Shown: piece after piece, positions 1 through 9,185 of the stretch
Layout: the number at the start of each line of letters is the position of its first letter
How positions within the stretch are numbered: position 1 is the stretch's first letter
NCBI GenBank assembly: GCA_955652155.1
Contig: CATPAT010000206.1
Location: forward strand, 1-11,689
Source: an uncultured Chthoniobacterales bacterium
GTDB lineage: Bacteria > Verrucomicrobiota > Verrucomicrobiia > Chthoniobacterales > UBA10450
Length of the DNA stretch: 11,689 bases
Reading direction: 5' to 3'
Notes under the pieces: generated by a model
What the model saw: only the letters and a program-made list of their open reading frames with translations
Database searches by the model: none
What the model was told of the DNA's origin: nothing
Made by a program: the position numbers and the translations under genes

Positions 1-126
1 GAAACAGAAAGTGCCGACCAAACGGACTCCAGCGCTGAAAGCAAGGAGAGCAGCGCTTCGGACGAGTCCGAGGACACGACTGAAGAATCAAAGGATGAAA
101 ATTCGAAATGGCAGAGCGCAACCGAC
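1..126 (+). other. Acidic Ser/Glu/Asp-rich linker in the macroglobulin
   Basis: The first 42 codons continue the macroglobulin frame and encode a stretch made almost wholly of Ser, Glu, Asp, Thr, Ala and Lys, with no hydrophobic core. It looks like a disordered tether between an N-terminal part outside the window and the first recognisable beta domain, which begins around PVEFTAIP. A GTG at 127 could be mistaken for the gene start, but the frame is open upstream and that GTG has no good ribosome binding site. Confidence 0.7.
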
Positions 127-3100
127 GTGCCAGACGAGGTGCTCGAGCAAGCCAAGCCCGTCGAATTCACAGCCATTCCTTCGGAAAAAGCGCAAGATCG
201 ACAACATGCCTTTCGAGTGCGGGTCGAAACTGATGGCGAGCTTTACATTCGCGTCGCCAAAGGCGTTCGCGCGTTTGGCGATTATCCGCTCGCGGAAGAT
301 TACAACGCCGTCGTGGCGGTGCCCGAGCTTCCGCGCGAAGTGCAGATCCAGAGCCAGGGCGGATTGCTCGCGCTAAGCGGAGAGAGGAAATTGTCGATCC
401 GCTCGCGCGGCTTGTCGGCGATCGAGTACGAAATCGCTCGCGTTGCAACTACTCAGATCAATCACCTTGTCAGCCAGACGGGAGGCAAATTCGAGGACCC
501 GGAGTTTCACGAACCGAGTTTGTTCAACAAAGAAAACATTTCGCGAATCGCAGTCCAGCACCAGCCGATCGCTCTCGAAAATAAATGGAAAGCTAATTAT
601 TCGGCCTTCGATTTTTCCGAACAACTGCGTAAACCATCGGACGGCGGGAGCGAGCGCGGACTTTTCTTTTTGATCGCGCGCGGATGGGACCCAGCCAAGA
701 ACAAACCGATCACGTCAGTCAAGGATAGCCGGTTCCTACTCGTGACCGACGTCGGAATTCTAACAAAGAAGAACACCGATGGCGGCAGCGACGTGTTCCT
801 GGTGTCGGTCAAGACCGGCAAACCAATCAGCGGCGCGACGGTTGAAATTCTGGGCAAGAACGGCGTTCCGATTCAAACATCGAACACTGCCGCGGACGGG
901 CACTGCACTTTCCCGTCCGTTGAAAAATCGGAGCGTGAGAAATCGCCGGTCGCGTTTGTGGCCCGCAACGGCGACGACATCGCGTTCATGCCGTTCGCAC
1001 GTGAAGACCGCGTGCTGAATTTCTCGCGGTTCGAAACCGACGGCGCGCAGAATATCGGACCCGAAGGACTCGATGCCTTTGTCTTCACCGAGCGCGGCGT
1101 CTATCGGCCGGGCGACGAGATTCACATCGGTCTGGTGGTCAAACAGCGCAACTGGCGCGGCAATCTCAAAGGCCTGCCCATCGAAACCGAAGTCGTCGAT
1201 GCTCGCGACCTGAAGGTGCAAACCAAAAAGGTAACACTCTCGGAAAGCGGCTTTGTCGAACTGAACTACCAAACCGCGAACGAATCGCCGACCGGCGTTT
1301 ACACGATCAACGTCTATCTCGTTAAGAACAATAAGCGCGGCACGCTGCTTGGATCGACAACCGCGAGCGTCAAAGAATTCCTGCCCGATCGGATGAAGAT
1401 TGAAACGCGTCTTTCCAAAGGGACGCCGCGCGGCTGGGTTAACCCAAACGACATGCGCGCCTCGATCGCGCTCGCTAATCTTTACGGCACGCCGGCAACC
1501 GACCGGCGCGTGACCGGCAAGGTCGAGCTCGCGCCGGCGGAATTTTCGTTTCCAGAATTTAAGGACTTCACCTTTTTCGATCCGCTCATCGACGAAAAGA
1601 AAACTCGGACCGAGCAAACAATCGATCTCGGCGAAAAGAAAACCGACAACGACGGACACACGGAGTTTGAGTTGCAGCTCGAACGATTCGCGGATTCGAC
1701 CTACTCGATGCGCTTCATCGCCGAAGGCTTCGAAGGTGAAGGCGGTCGCAGTGTGACTGGCTACGTTAACGCCCTGGTCTCGGCCTTGCCTTACGTGATC
1801 GGGTACAAGGCCGAGGGCGATCTTCGTTACATCGACGCGAACAAGCCGCGCGCGCTCGACCTGATCGCGGTTGATCCGCAGCTCAACCGGATCGCGGTCG
1901 AAAATGTGACACTCAACGTGATCGCGCAGGAATACGTCTCGGTGCTCAAGAAACAGGAGAACGGCAATTACGTTTACGAATCGGTCCTGCGGGAGCGACC
2001 GACGAAATCGGAAAAGATCGTAGTTGCGGCCGGCGGTTTGCATTACGCGCTGCCAACCACGGAGCCCGGCGATTATGTTCTCGAGTTGCGCGACGATCAG
2101 AACCGCACCCTAAGCAAGCTGCATTTTTCTGTCGTTGGTCAGGGGGCGACTGCGCGCTCGCTGGAAAAGAATGCCGAACTGGAGATCAAGCTCGACCGAA
2201 AGCAATACAACGCGGGCGATGACATCGCGATCAGCATTGTTGCGCCGTACGCCGGGAGCGGTCTCATCACGATCGAACGTGAAAAAGTCTACACCTACAG
2301 CTGGTTTCAAACGAATACCGCCAGCAGCATCCAGCACATCCACCTGCCCGAAGGCTTCGAAGGCAGCGGATACGTCAACGTTGCTTTCGTGCGCGCGCTC
2401 GATTCCAAGGAAGTTTTCGTCAGCCCGCTCAGTTACGGCGTTGTCCCGTTCACAGCGAACGTCGAAAAGCGCCGCCTCAAGATCGACATCCAAACCGCGG
2501 CCACCGTCAAACCCGGAGACGGATTGCGCATCGGTTACAAAACCGATCGTCCGTCGAAGATCGTCATTTTTGCGGTCGACCAGGGAATTTTGCAGGTCAC
2601 TGATTACAAAACGCCGAACCCGCTCGCGTATTTCTTCCGCAAATGCGCGCTCGGCGTCGAGACCGCGCAGATTGTCGATCTTATCATCCCGGAATTTTCG
2701 CTGCTCCGCTCGCTTTCCGCTTTCGGGGGAGACGGCGGCGAAATGCAGAGATTGAATCCATTCAAGCGGGTCACCGAAAAGCCGGTCGTATTTTGGTCCG
2801 GCATTCTTGACGCGGACAGCACAGCTCGCGAAGTGACTTACAACGCGCCCGATTTTTTTGACGGGACATTGAAAATAATGGCGATCGGGGTTTCAAGTGA
2901 GACAACCGGATCGAGTGATCGCGACGCGCTCATTCGCGGACCGTTCGTAATCACGCCGAGCGTGCCGGTGCTGGCGGATCCCGGGGATGAATTTGAAGCC
3001 GGAGTCACCGTTGCAAACAACGTCGAGGGCTCGGGCGCGGGGGCCGAAATCGAGCTGCGCGCGGAAACTTCGGTGCAACTGTCGATCAAAGGTCAGTCAA

Positions 3101-4779
3101 CACAAAAGTTGCGGATCGCAGAAGGACGCGAACAAAGCGTGACATTCCGATTTCACGTGAACGACGCGCTCGGCTCCGGCGAAATCAAATTCACCGCCAG
3201 TCGGAACGGAACCGAAACGCATCGCCGCGCGACACTCAGCGTCCGCCCGCCCGTTCCCTATGTGACCGATGTTCGGAGCGGCAATTTCAAAAAAGGCAGC
3301 GCCGACGTTCCGATTAAACGCGCGATTTACTCGGAGTTTGCCAAACGAGACGCAGCCCTCTCCGCGCTGCCACTCGGTCTGGCCCATGGTCTCGATGCTT
3401 ACCTGAAGAATTTTCCGCACGGGTGCAGCGAGCAACTCACCAGCGGCGCATTTTGCCGACTCATGCTGGCCGATGAAGTCGATTTTGGACTGAATCGCGC
3501 CGAAGTGAATACTCAGCTCGAAAAAGTTTTCGCTGTTTTGCGCCGCCGCCAAAACGATCAAGGCGCTTTCGGCTACTGGGCGCCGGAAACCGGCGAGCAC
3601 ATCAGTTTCAATTCCACTTATGTGATGGATTTCTTGAGCGAGACGAAGGCCGCCGGCTTTCCGCCGCCCGCCGACATGTTCGCGAGCGGATTGCGCAATT
3701 TGCAAAAGATGGTTGCACGCCAACCATCAGACATCATCGATGCGCGCAGAGTTGCCTACGCGATTTATGTGCTCACGCGCGAAGGCGTCATCACAACCAA
3801 TTACATTCTTAATTTGCGCGATTACCTCGACAAGAATCACGAGGACGAGTGGCAAAACGATTTGACCGGCGTTTATCTGGCCGGTGCGCTCAAACTTCTC
3901 CACAAAGACAAGGACGCGGAAAGTTTGATCGAGAAGTTCAAGATCGACAATAAGACGAAACGAGAATACGACGATTTTTGTCAGCCACTGGGCGCGAATT
4001 CGCAGTATGTCTCGGTCGTGGCGCGCCAATTTCCGGCGAGACTCAAGAAAATTTCAGCCGCCGAGTTTGAGCAAATCCTGCGGCCGATTGGAGACGGTGA
4101 ATTCAACACCCTCTCGGCTGCTTATGCGGTGCAGGCATTGAAAGCGTATTCACACGCAATCGCGCAAAATCTTCCCCAATTAACGATCGCCGAGATGCAC
4201 CCGGACAAACATGAGGTCAGCTTAACGAGCGGCGCGAAGTTGCTGCAACGATCCGCATTCTCCAAAGATGCGACTGCGCTTCGCTTCAAAAGCGATGGGC
4301 CGGTCGGCGGAATCGGTGCGTTTTATCAGGTGGTCGAGGCTGGATTCGATCGACATGCTCCGGATAAACCGGTTACCGCCGGATTAGAAGTCTTTCGTGA
4401 ATTACTCGACAAAGACGACAAGCCGGTCACGCGCACGAAGCTTGGCCAACCGATTCACGTCCGTCTGCGCGTCCGCAGTCTGAAGGACGAAACGTTTACC
4501 AACGTCGCGATTGTGGATCTTTTGCCTGGAGGATTTGAAGTTGTCGGTTCATCGTTGCAGCCGGGCGTCTCTTCAACCAACGGAATCGATTATGTCGATG
4601 TCCGGGAAGATCGCGCGGTATTTTTCGGGACCGCGTCCGGCAGCGTCCTCGAAATCAATTACCAAATTAAATCGTCCAACCGCGGAGAATTCGTCGTTCC
4701 GCCGGTATTCGCCGAGTCGATGTACGAGCGCAAGGTGAAGGGCCTCGGCGTCGGTGGAAAAATCAGTGTCACGGAGTGA
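1..4779 (+). CDS. Bacterial alpha-2-macroglobulin, thioester type (5'-truncated)
   Basis: Large periplasmic macroglobulin thought to trap foreign proteases covalently through a reactive thioester. The frame is open from base 1 to the TGA at 4777-4779, giving 1592 visible residues; the true start and any lipoprotein signal lie off the left edge. Numbering from window residue 1: residues 1-42 are an acidic Ser/Glu/Asp-rich low-complexity linker; macroglobulin-type beta domains follow, with the typical phrase ERGVYRPGDEIHI at about 364-376; the A2M domain (KPVVFWSGIL) lies near 927-1010; the thioester motif HGCSEQ has Cys1142 and Gln1145 and opens an alpha-helical thioester domain of roughly 300 residues; a C-terminal beta domain contains DLLPGGFEV. 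Total length beyond 1600 residues fits the large bacterial A2M (YfhM-like) family. It is followed at once by pbpC, the family's classic partner. The frame is intact. The family call is firm; the protease-trap role is inferred from studied homologues. Confidence 0.95.
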   Translation, partial: ETESADQTDSSAESKESSASDESEDTTEESKDENSKWQSATDVPDEVLEQAKPVEFTAIPSEKAQDRQHAFRVRVETDGELYIRVAKGVRAFGDYPLAEDYNAVVAVPELPREVQIQSQGGLLALSGERKLSIRSRGLSAIEYEIARVATTQINHLVSQTGGKFEDPEFHEPSLFNKENISRIAVQHQPIALENKWKANYSAFDFSEQLRKPSDGGSERGLFFLIARGWDPAKNKPITSVKDSRFLLVTDVGILTKKNTDGGSDVFLVSVKTGKPISGATVEILGKNGVPIQTSNTAADGHCTFPSVEKSEREKSPVAFVARNGDDIAFMPFAREDRVLNFSRFETDGAQNIGPEGLDAFVFTERGVYRPGDEIHIGLVVKQRNWRGNLKGLPIETEVVDARDLKVQTKKVTLSESGFVELNYQTANESPTGVYTINVYLVKNNKRGTLLGSTTASVKEFLPDRMKIETRLSKGTPRGWVNPNDMRASIALANLYGTPATDRRVTGKVELAPAEFSFPEFKDFTFFDPLIDEKKTRTEQTIDLGEKKTDNDGHTEFELQLERFADSTYSMRFIAEGFEGEGGRSVTGYVNALVSALPYVIGYKAEGDLRYIDANKPRALDLIAVDPQLNRIAVENVTLNVIAQEYVSVLKKQENGNYVYESVLRERPTKSEKIVVAAGGLHYALPTTEPGDYVLELRDDQNRTLSKLHFSVVGQGATARSLEKNAELEIKLDRKQYNAGDDIAISIVAPYAGSGLITIEREKVYTYSWFQTNTASSIQHIHLPEGFEGSGYVNVAFVRALDSKEVFVSPLSYGVVPFTANVEKRRLKIDIQTAATVKPGDGLRIGYKTDRPSKIVIFAVDQGILQVTDYKTPNPLAYFFRKCALGVETAQIVDLIIPEFSLLRSLSAFGGDGGEMQRLNPFKRVTEKPVVFWSGILDADSTAREVTYNAPDFFDGTLKIMAIGVSSETTGSSDRDALIRGPFVITPSVPVLADPGDEFEAGVTVANNVEGSGAGAEIELRAETSVQLSIKGQSTQKLRIAEGREQSVTFRFHVNDALGSGEIKFTASRNGTETHRRATLSVRPPVPYVTDVRSGNFKKGSADVPIKRAIYSEFAKRDAALSALPLGLAHGLDAYLKNFPHGCSEQLTSGAFCRLMLADEVDFGLNRAEVNTQLEKVFAVLRRRQNDQGAFGYWAPETGEHISFNSTYVMDFLSETKAAGFPPPADMFASGLRNLQKMVARQPSDIIDARRVAYAIYVLTREGVITTNYILNLRDYLDKNHEDEWQNDLTGVYLAGALKLLHKDKDAESLIEKFKIDNKTKREYDDFCQPLGANSQYVSVVARQFPARLKKISAAEFEQILRPIGDGEFNTLSAAYAVQALKAYSHAIAQNLPQLTIAEMHPDKHEVSLTSGAKLLQRSAFSKDATALRFKSDGPVGGIGAFYQVVEAGFDRHAPDKPVTAGLEVFRELLDKDDKPVTRTKLGQPIHVRLRVRSLKDETFTNVAIVDLLPGGFEVVGSSLQPGVSSTNGIDYVDVREDRAVFFGTASGSVLEINYQIKSSNRGEFVVPPVFAESMYERKVKGLGVGGKISVTE
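4772..4776 (+). promoter_or_regulatory. Ribosome binding site of pbpC inside the macroglobulin 3' end
   Basis: CGGAG sits five bases before the ATG at 4782 and within the last codons of the macroglobulin gene. This placement favours ATG 4782 over the overlapping GTG at 4776 and suggests that translation of the two genes is coupled. Confidence 0.6.
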
Positions 4780-4781
4780 CC

Positions 4782-7070
4782 ATGCGCCGTCTCCTCTTTA
4801 AACGTTCCCTGGTCGCACTCGCGAGTTGCATCGCTGTCATCGGTTGCGGTTGGCTCTTACTGCCGAAACCGCCGTTGCTCGACGGCATTTCATTTTCGCA
4901 ATCCGTACGCGATCGAAATGGCAACCTCCTTCGTCTCACTCTCACGTCGGACCAGAAATTTCGGATCTGGACTCCGTTGCGTGACATTTCGCCGGAGCTG
5001 ATCGATGCAACGCTTCGATACGAAGACAAATATTTTGCCCGACATCCGGGCGTGAATCCGATTGCGCTGCTTCGCTCGGGAATTGGCCTGCTGCGCGGCG
5101 AAACGCGCACCGGAGCATCGACAATTACCATGCAACTGGCGCGATTACGTTTTCATCTCCAAACCCGAACGCCAAGCGGGAAATTGATTCAGATCGTGCG
5201 CGCACTCGAGCTGGAGCGGCATTATTCGAAATCCGAAATTTTAGAAGCGTATCTCAATCTCGCACCCTACGGGCGCAACATCGAAGGCATCGACGCCGCC
5301 AGTGAGATCTACTTTGGCAAGACCGCGGCGCATTTGACGCGACCGGAATCAATTTCGTTGAGTGTCATTCCGCAGAGCCCGACGCGACGCGCCTTGTATG
5401 CCGGCCGAGAGAATCGGTCGCTCAATGCTGCGCAGGACAATTGGTACGACCGCGCCAAGGTCGATATGCAACTGTCCGCCCGACAATTCAGCGCGCGCGC
5501 GGAAACGGAGCGGAAGTTCCTTGCGCCACACTTTGTTCAGCACGTTTTGGCCACGGAAAAGGGACGTGATGGAATTGTCACTACACTCGATCTGAAAAAG
5601 CAGGAACTGATCGAACGGCGAATGGCGGATTACATCCGCGGAAATCACAATCGCGGAATTCAAAATGCCGCCGCGCTACTTGTCGATGTCCGAACGATGG
5701 ATGTGTTGGCGCAGGTTGGTTCCGCCGATTTCTTCAACGCCGAAATTCAGGGACAAGTAGACGGAACGCGGAGTCCGCGCTCCCCCGGTTCCACTCTCAA
5801 ACCGTTCATCTACGCGCTCGCACTCGACCAAGGGTTGATTCATCCATTGTCGATCCTGGCAGACGCGCCGCGCAGTTTCGGCGATTACAATCCGGAAAAT
5901 TTCGATCGCGAATTTCTTGGGCCGATTCGCGCGAGCGATGCGCTCGCTCGCAGCCGCAATCTTCCCGCGGTCGAATTGGCATCGCAGCTTTCGCATCCGA
6001 CGCTTTACGAATTTCTGCGCGGCGCCGGAGTCGCATTGCCGCGCTCCGAATCGCTTTATGGATTGGCGCTCCCGCTCGGTGGCGCGGAAATCAAGATGGA
6101 AGACCTCGCCCGACTTTACGCGGCGCTCTCCAACAACGGCGAGCTGTGTCCACTCCGGCGCAAGGCCGGCGACCCAGTGCCTGGACACGGCCATCAAATC
6201 GTCACTCCGGAAGCCGCGTTCCTTACGCTCGAAATGCTGAACGTCCCGCGACCTGAGATTAATTATGCGGATTCAGGTAACGTCGCGGCCGTTTTCTGGA
6301 AAACGGGGACGTCGCACGGTTTTCACGACGCGTGGTCGATCGCAGTTTTCAATCATTACGTGCTCGCGGTCTGGATCGGAAATTTCGATGGCAAACCGAA
6401 TCCGGCATTCATCGGGCGCTCGGCCGCCGCGCCCCTCTTATTTCAAATCATCGACAGTCTTCGGGCGAGCCGGCCGGAGCGATGCGAGCCGCACCTTCCG
6501 CCACCGGGCGCGAATTTGAAGCGAGTCGAATTTTGCGCAGTGTCGGGCGATTTACCGGAGGCCCACTGCACGCACCGCGTCGAGGGTTGGTTCATTCCCG
6601 GAATTTCACCGATTAAGACGTGCGATGTGCATCAGGAAATACTGGTCGACGTTGCCACCGGTCTGCGGGTTCCGATCGATGACGGAACGCGACAGCTCCG
6701 ACGCGACGTTTACGAATTCTGGCCGAGCGATCTGCTGAGACTTTTCGAGCGCGCGGGTGTGGCGCGCCGGCTGCCACCTCCGTTTTTGCCCGGAACCGAG
6801 TCGGACCTGGCGGCGCGCATGGGAAACCCGCCGCGAATTACGTCCCCTACCGGTGGACACGATATCTTTTTCGCATCGTCGAACGCGATTCCGCTGCGCG
6901 CAAAGACCGATGCGGACGTGCGCGAGATTTATTGGTTCGCCGACAAGACTTTCATCGGAAAATCCAATGTGACAGAAATGCTGACCTGGAAATCAACGCC
7001 GGGCGATTATCAGTTGACCGCGCTCGACGATCACGGCCGTTCAACATCGTGTAATGTGACCGTGCGCTGA
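4782..7070 (+). CDS. pbpC: Penicillin-binding protein 1C (bifunctional transglycosylase/transpeptidase)
   Basis: Membrane-anchored class A penicillin-binding protein that polymerises glycan strands and carries a transpeptidase domain; in E. coli it is paired with the macroglobulin YfhM. The 762-residue product from ATG 4782 is close to the usual PBP1C length of about 770. A basic N-terminus precedes one membrane segment (about residues 9-27). The GT51 domain shows RYEDKYFARHPGVNP with catalytic Glu81, GASTITMQLAR at 111-121 and the later YSKSEILEAYLN block. The transpeptidase domain has nucleophile motif STLK (Ser337, Lys340), SRN (391-393) and KTGTS (507-511), so both activities look intact. 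From about residue 683 a beta-rich PBP1C C-terminal domain follows. The start lies two bases after the macroglobulin stop, so the two are surely co-transcribed. The gene ends just before a REP-like inverted pair. The N-terminus contains VIGC at residues 19-22, a relaxed lipobox match, but WLLLP continues after it and a plain anchor is likelier. Confidence 0.95.
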   Translation: MRRLLFKRSLVALASCIAVIGCGWLLLPKPPLLDGISFSQSVRDRNGNLLRLTLTSDQKFRIWTPLRDISPELIDATLRYEDKYFARHPGVNPIALLRSGIGLLRGETRTGASTITMQLARLRFHLQTRTPSGKLIQIVRALELERHYSKSEILEAYLNLAPYGRNIEGIDAASEIYFGKTAAHLTRPESISLSVIPQSPTRRALYAGRENRSLNAAQDNWYDRAKVDMQLSARQFSARAETERKFLAPHFVQHVLATEKGRDGIVTTLDLKKQELIERRMADYIRGNHNRGIQNAAALLVDVRTMDVLAQVGSADFFNAEIQGQVDGTRSPRSPGSTLKPFIYALALDQGLIHPLSILADAPRSFGDYNPENFDREFLGPIRASDALARSRNLPAVELASQLSHPTLYEFLRGAGVALPRSESLYGLALPLGGAEIKMEDLARLYAALSNNGELCPLRRKAGDPVPGHGHQIVTPEAAFLTLEMLNVPRPEINYADSGNVAAVFWKTGTSHGFHDAWSIAVFNHYVLAVWIGNFDGKPNPAFIGRSAAAPLLFQIIDSLRASRPERCEPHLPPPGANLKRVEFCAVSGDLPEAHCTHRVEGWFIPGISPIKTCDVHQEILVDVATGLRVPIDDGTRQLRRDVYEFWPSDLLRLFERAGVARRLPPPFLPGTESDLAARMGNPPRITSPTGGHDIFFASSNAIPLRAKTDADVREIYWFADKTFIGKSNVTEMLTWKSTPGDYQLTALDDHGRSTSCNVTVR

Positions 7071-7073
7071 GAG

Positions 7074-7144
7074 TGTTGTAGCTGCCGCCGTCTCTGGCGG
7101 CAGATTTTATAGAACTGCCGATGGTGACATCGGCAGCTACAACA
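7074..7144. repeat. Inverted pair of REP-like palindromes (BIME-like)
   Basis: Two 30-base units face each other. Unit A is 7074-7103 on the + strand; unit B is 7115-7144 read on the - strand. Each begins TGTTGTAG and runs directly into a hairpin. Stem A pairs CTGCCGCC (7082-7089) with GGCGGCAG (7096-7103). Stem B pairs CTGCCGATG (7115-7123) with CATCGGCAG (7128-7136). The outer TGTTGTAG (7074-7081) pairs perfectly with CTACAACA (7137-7144), so the whole can fold as a three-way junction. GTAG at the foot of a hairpin is the hallmark of REP elements mobilised by REP-associated tyrosine transposases. An AT-rich spacer of 11 bases separates the units. Whether the unit recurs in the genome cannot be seen here. 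Confidence 0.8.
7082..7110 (+). terminator. Possible weak intrinsic terminator after pbpC
   Basis: The first REP-like hairpin (8-bp GC-rich stem, 6-base loop) is followed after one base by TTTTAT, 11 bases past the pbpC stop. The T tract is short, so termination may be partial. It could end the macroglobulin-pbpC transcript. The hairpin is equally explained by the repeat it belongs to. Confidence 0.3.
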
Positions 7145-7187
7145 TTTCCGTTGAACAGCTCATCCGCCGACAGCAGCGTTACGCTCC

Positions 7188-9185
7188 ATGTCGCGCCAAT
7201 ATACACTGCACGCCGCAAGATCGACATCGATCCATATCGATTACGCGGCGGAGTTGAATGAGCAGCAGCTTGCGGCCGTCACTGCCCAGCCCGGGCCGCA
7301 GTTGATCATCGCCGGCGCCGGTTCAGGCAAAACGCGCACCCTGACCTATCGCGTCGCTTACCTGCTCGAGAACGGGATCGACCCGCGAAATATTTTGCTA
7401 CTCACGTTCACCAACAAGGCTGCGCGACAAATGCTCGATCGGGTCGCGAACTTGCTGCCAATCGACGCGAGCGGACTTTGGGGCGGAACATTTCATTCCG
7501 TAGGGAACCGAATGTTGCGACGCCACGGCGGCGCGCTCGGATACAACAGCGGATTCACGATCATGGACCGCGAAGATCAGAAAGACTTGATCAATACCGT
7601 GGTCGCGAGCGCGGGGATTGATCCGAAGGAGATCCGTTTCCCGAAAGGCGACGTGCTCGCCGAGATTTTCAGTTTCGTCGTGAACACCGAGACGGCGCTG
7701 GAAGAACTACTCGCCGAAAAGTTCCCTTATTTTCTGCCGCTGCTCGAAAAAATCACCGACGTCCATGGGCGCTACGAGAAAAAGAAGAAGGCGACCAATT
7801 CGGTCGATTTCGATGATCTGCTCGAGAAGACATTGTCGATGCTGCAAAAGCACGAGAACATCGCCTCATTTTATCGGCGTCAATTTCAATTCATCCTGGT
7901 CGACGAATATCAGGACACAAACAAAATTCAGGCCGATTTGATCGACCTGCTCGCGCGCGAACATCGCAACGTCATGGTCGTCGGCGACGATGCGCAATCG
8001 ATCTATTCCTGGCGTGGCGCCAATTTCCAAAACATCCTCGAATTTCCGAAACGTTATCCTGATGCGAAGGTTTTTAAGATCGAGATGAATTACCGGAGCG
8101 TGCCGGAAATCCTCCAAGTCGCGAACGCGGCCATCGCCGCGAACGTTGACCAGTTTCAAAAAAATCTACAGCCGACACGCGAATCGGCCGCGGCGAAGCC
8201 GGCTGTGGTTGCGCTAAATGACGGTAGCGAGCAGGCGAAGTTTATCGCGCAACGAATTCTCGAATTGCGCGATGAAGATATCGATCTTAACGAGATCGCC
8301 GTGCTGTATCGGGCACATTATCACGCACTCGAACTGCAATTGGAGCTCTCGCGGCGCGGAATCCCCTACCAAATCACGAGCGGCATCCGCTTTTTCGAGC
8401 AAGCGCACATTAAGGATGTGATCTCGTTCATTCGGTTGGTCGCCAATCCGCGCGATGAAGTCGCATTTAAACGAATGGTGAAGTTGCTTCCCGGCATCGG
8501 GAACCGGAGCGCCGAAAATCTTTGGAACGCATGGGACAAATCGTTGAATGAGCGCGGCGAGATCACGTCGTTTAGCGAACGTTTACTGGCGACGAGCGTG
8601 AGCGCGAAATCGAAGAAGCATTGGACCCAGCTCGCGCACACCCTCGATGAGATCGCTCCCGGCGGACAACCGAATCCGCCCTCAGAGATGATTACGTCGG
8701 TAGTCGAAGCAATCTACGACGATTACGCGAAAGTGAACTTCACCAATTATGAACTGCGACGTGAAGATTTGAACCAGCTGGCCGCCTTTGCGCGCCAGTT
8801 CAAAGATCTGAATGAATTTCTGTCACAGCTCGCGCTGATCAGCAACGTCGACGCGGAAGCGGCCCCGAACCAGACCGCCGACAAGGAAGCGGTCAATCTT
8901 TCGACCGTGCATCAGGCCAAAGGGCTCGAGTTTCAAACCGTGTTCGTGATCTGGCTGACCGACGGAATGTTTCCGAGCAGTCGCTCAATGGATGACCGGA
9001 AAGATTTGGAAGAAGAGCGGCGTTTGTTTTACGTCGCGATTACGCGGGCCAAGGATGAGCTTTATCTCACCTATCCGCACATGCGTTTGACCGGCGGTTA
9101 CGGCGACGTTTTCCAGCGGCCATCGCGATTTTTGAAAGAAATTCCGAACAAACTCGTCGAAGACTGGCAGGTGAGCCGGAGCTGA
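7188..9185 (+). CDS. Superfamily 1 DNA helicase, Rep/PcrA/UvrD type
   Basis: ATP-driven 3'-5' DNA helicase of the UvrD family, acting in replication restart, repair or removal of proteins from DNA. All helicase motifs are visible in the 665 residues: Q motif LNEQQ (23-27), Walker A GAGSGKT (43-49), Ia TFTNKAA, Walker B VDEYQD (Asp239, Glu240), III GDDAQSIYSWRG (266-277), IV MNYRS (300-304), V STVHQAKGLEF (572-582) and VI VAITRAKD with Arg620. The length is close to E. coli Rep (673) and shorter than typical PcrA or UvrD (about 720); the protein stops soon after motif VI and lacks an obvious long C-terminal interaction tail. The assignment among Rep, PcrA and UvrD is therefore left open. No clear Shine-Dalgarno precedes ATG 7188, but no better start keeps the Q motif. 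It stands alone between two repeat-filled gaps. The stop codon lies in a small perfect hairpin. Confidence 0.93.
   Translation: MSRQYTLHAARSTSIHIDYAAELNEQQLAAVTAQPGPQLIIAGAGSGKTRTLTYRVAYLLENGIDPRNILLLTFTNKAARQMLDRVANLLPIDASGLWGGTFHSVGNRMLRRHGGALGYNSGFTIMDREDQKDLINTVVASAGIDPKEIRFPKGDVLAEIFSFVVNTETALEELLAEKFPYFLPLLEKITDVHGRYEKKKKATNSVDFDDLLEKTLSMLQKHENIASFYRRQFQFILVDEYQDTNKIQADLIDLLAREHRNVMVVGDDAQSIYSWRGANFQNILEFPKRYPDAKVFKIEMNYRSVPEILQVANAAIAANVDQFQKNLQPTRESAAAKPAVVALNDGSEQAKFIAQRILELRDEDIDLNEIAVLYRAHYHALELQLELSRRGIPYQITSGIRFFEQAHIKDVISFIRLVANPRDEVAFKRMVKLLPGIGNRSAENLWNAWDKSLNERGEITSFSERLLATSVSAKSKKHWTQLAHTLDEIAPGGQPNPPSEMITSVVEAIYDDYAKVNFTNYELRREDLNQLAAFARQFKDLNEFLSQLALISNVDAEAAPNQTADKEAVNLSTVHQAKGLEFQTVFVIWLTDGMFPSSRSMDDRKDLEEERRLFYVAITRAKDELYLTYPHMRLTGGYGDVFQRPSRFLKEIPNKLVEDWQVSRS

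Noticed and set aside
11..376. 121-codon open frame on the + strand at the left edge
   Set aside because: It overlaps the macroglobulin frame in another phase, with Arg/Ser-rich composition typical of a shifted reading of GC-rich codons.
760..2043. 427-codon open frame on the - strand within the macroglobulin gene
   Set aside because: It is antisense to a clearly conserved protein, has no recognisable domain, and is explained by the GC-ending codon bias that removes stops from the opposite strand.
4782..4850. PbpC as a lipoprotein, from VIGC at residues 19-22
   Set aside because: The hydrophobic stretch continues past the Cys (WLLLP), and PBP1C proteins normally keep an uncleaved N-terminal membrane anchor.
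7074..7144. tRNA-like cloverleaf of 71 bases
   Set aside because: There is an outer 8-bp stem and two hairpins, but no anticodon arm, no TTCGA-type T-loop and no CCA-proximal features; the two halves are copies of each other, which fits a repeat pair.
7145..7187. Promoter with TTGAAC at 7151-7156 before the helicase
   Set aside because: No reasonable -10 hexamer occurs 16-18 bases downstream (CAGCGT at 17-base spacing), so there is no supportable promoter call.
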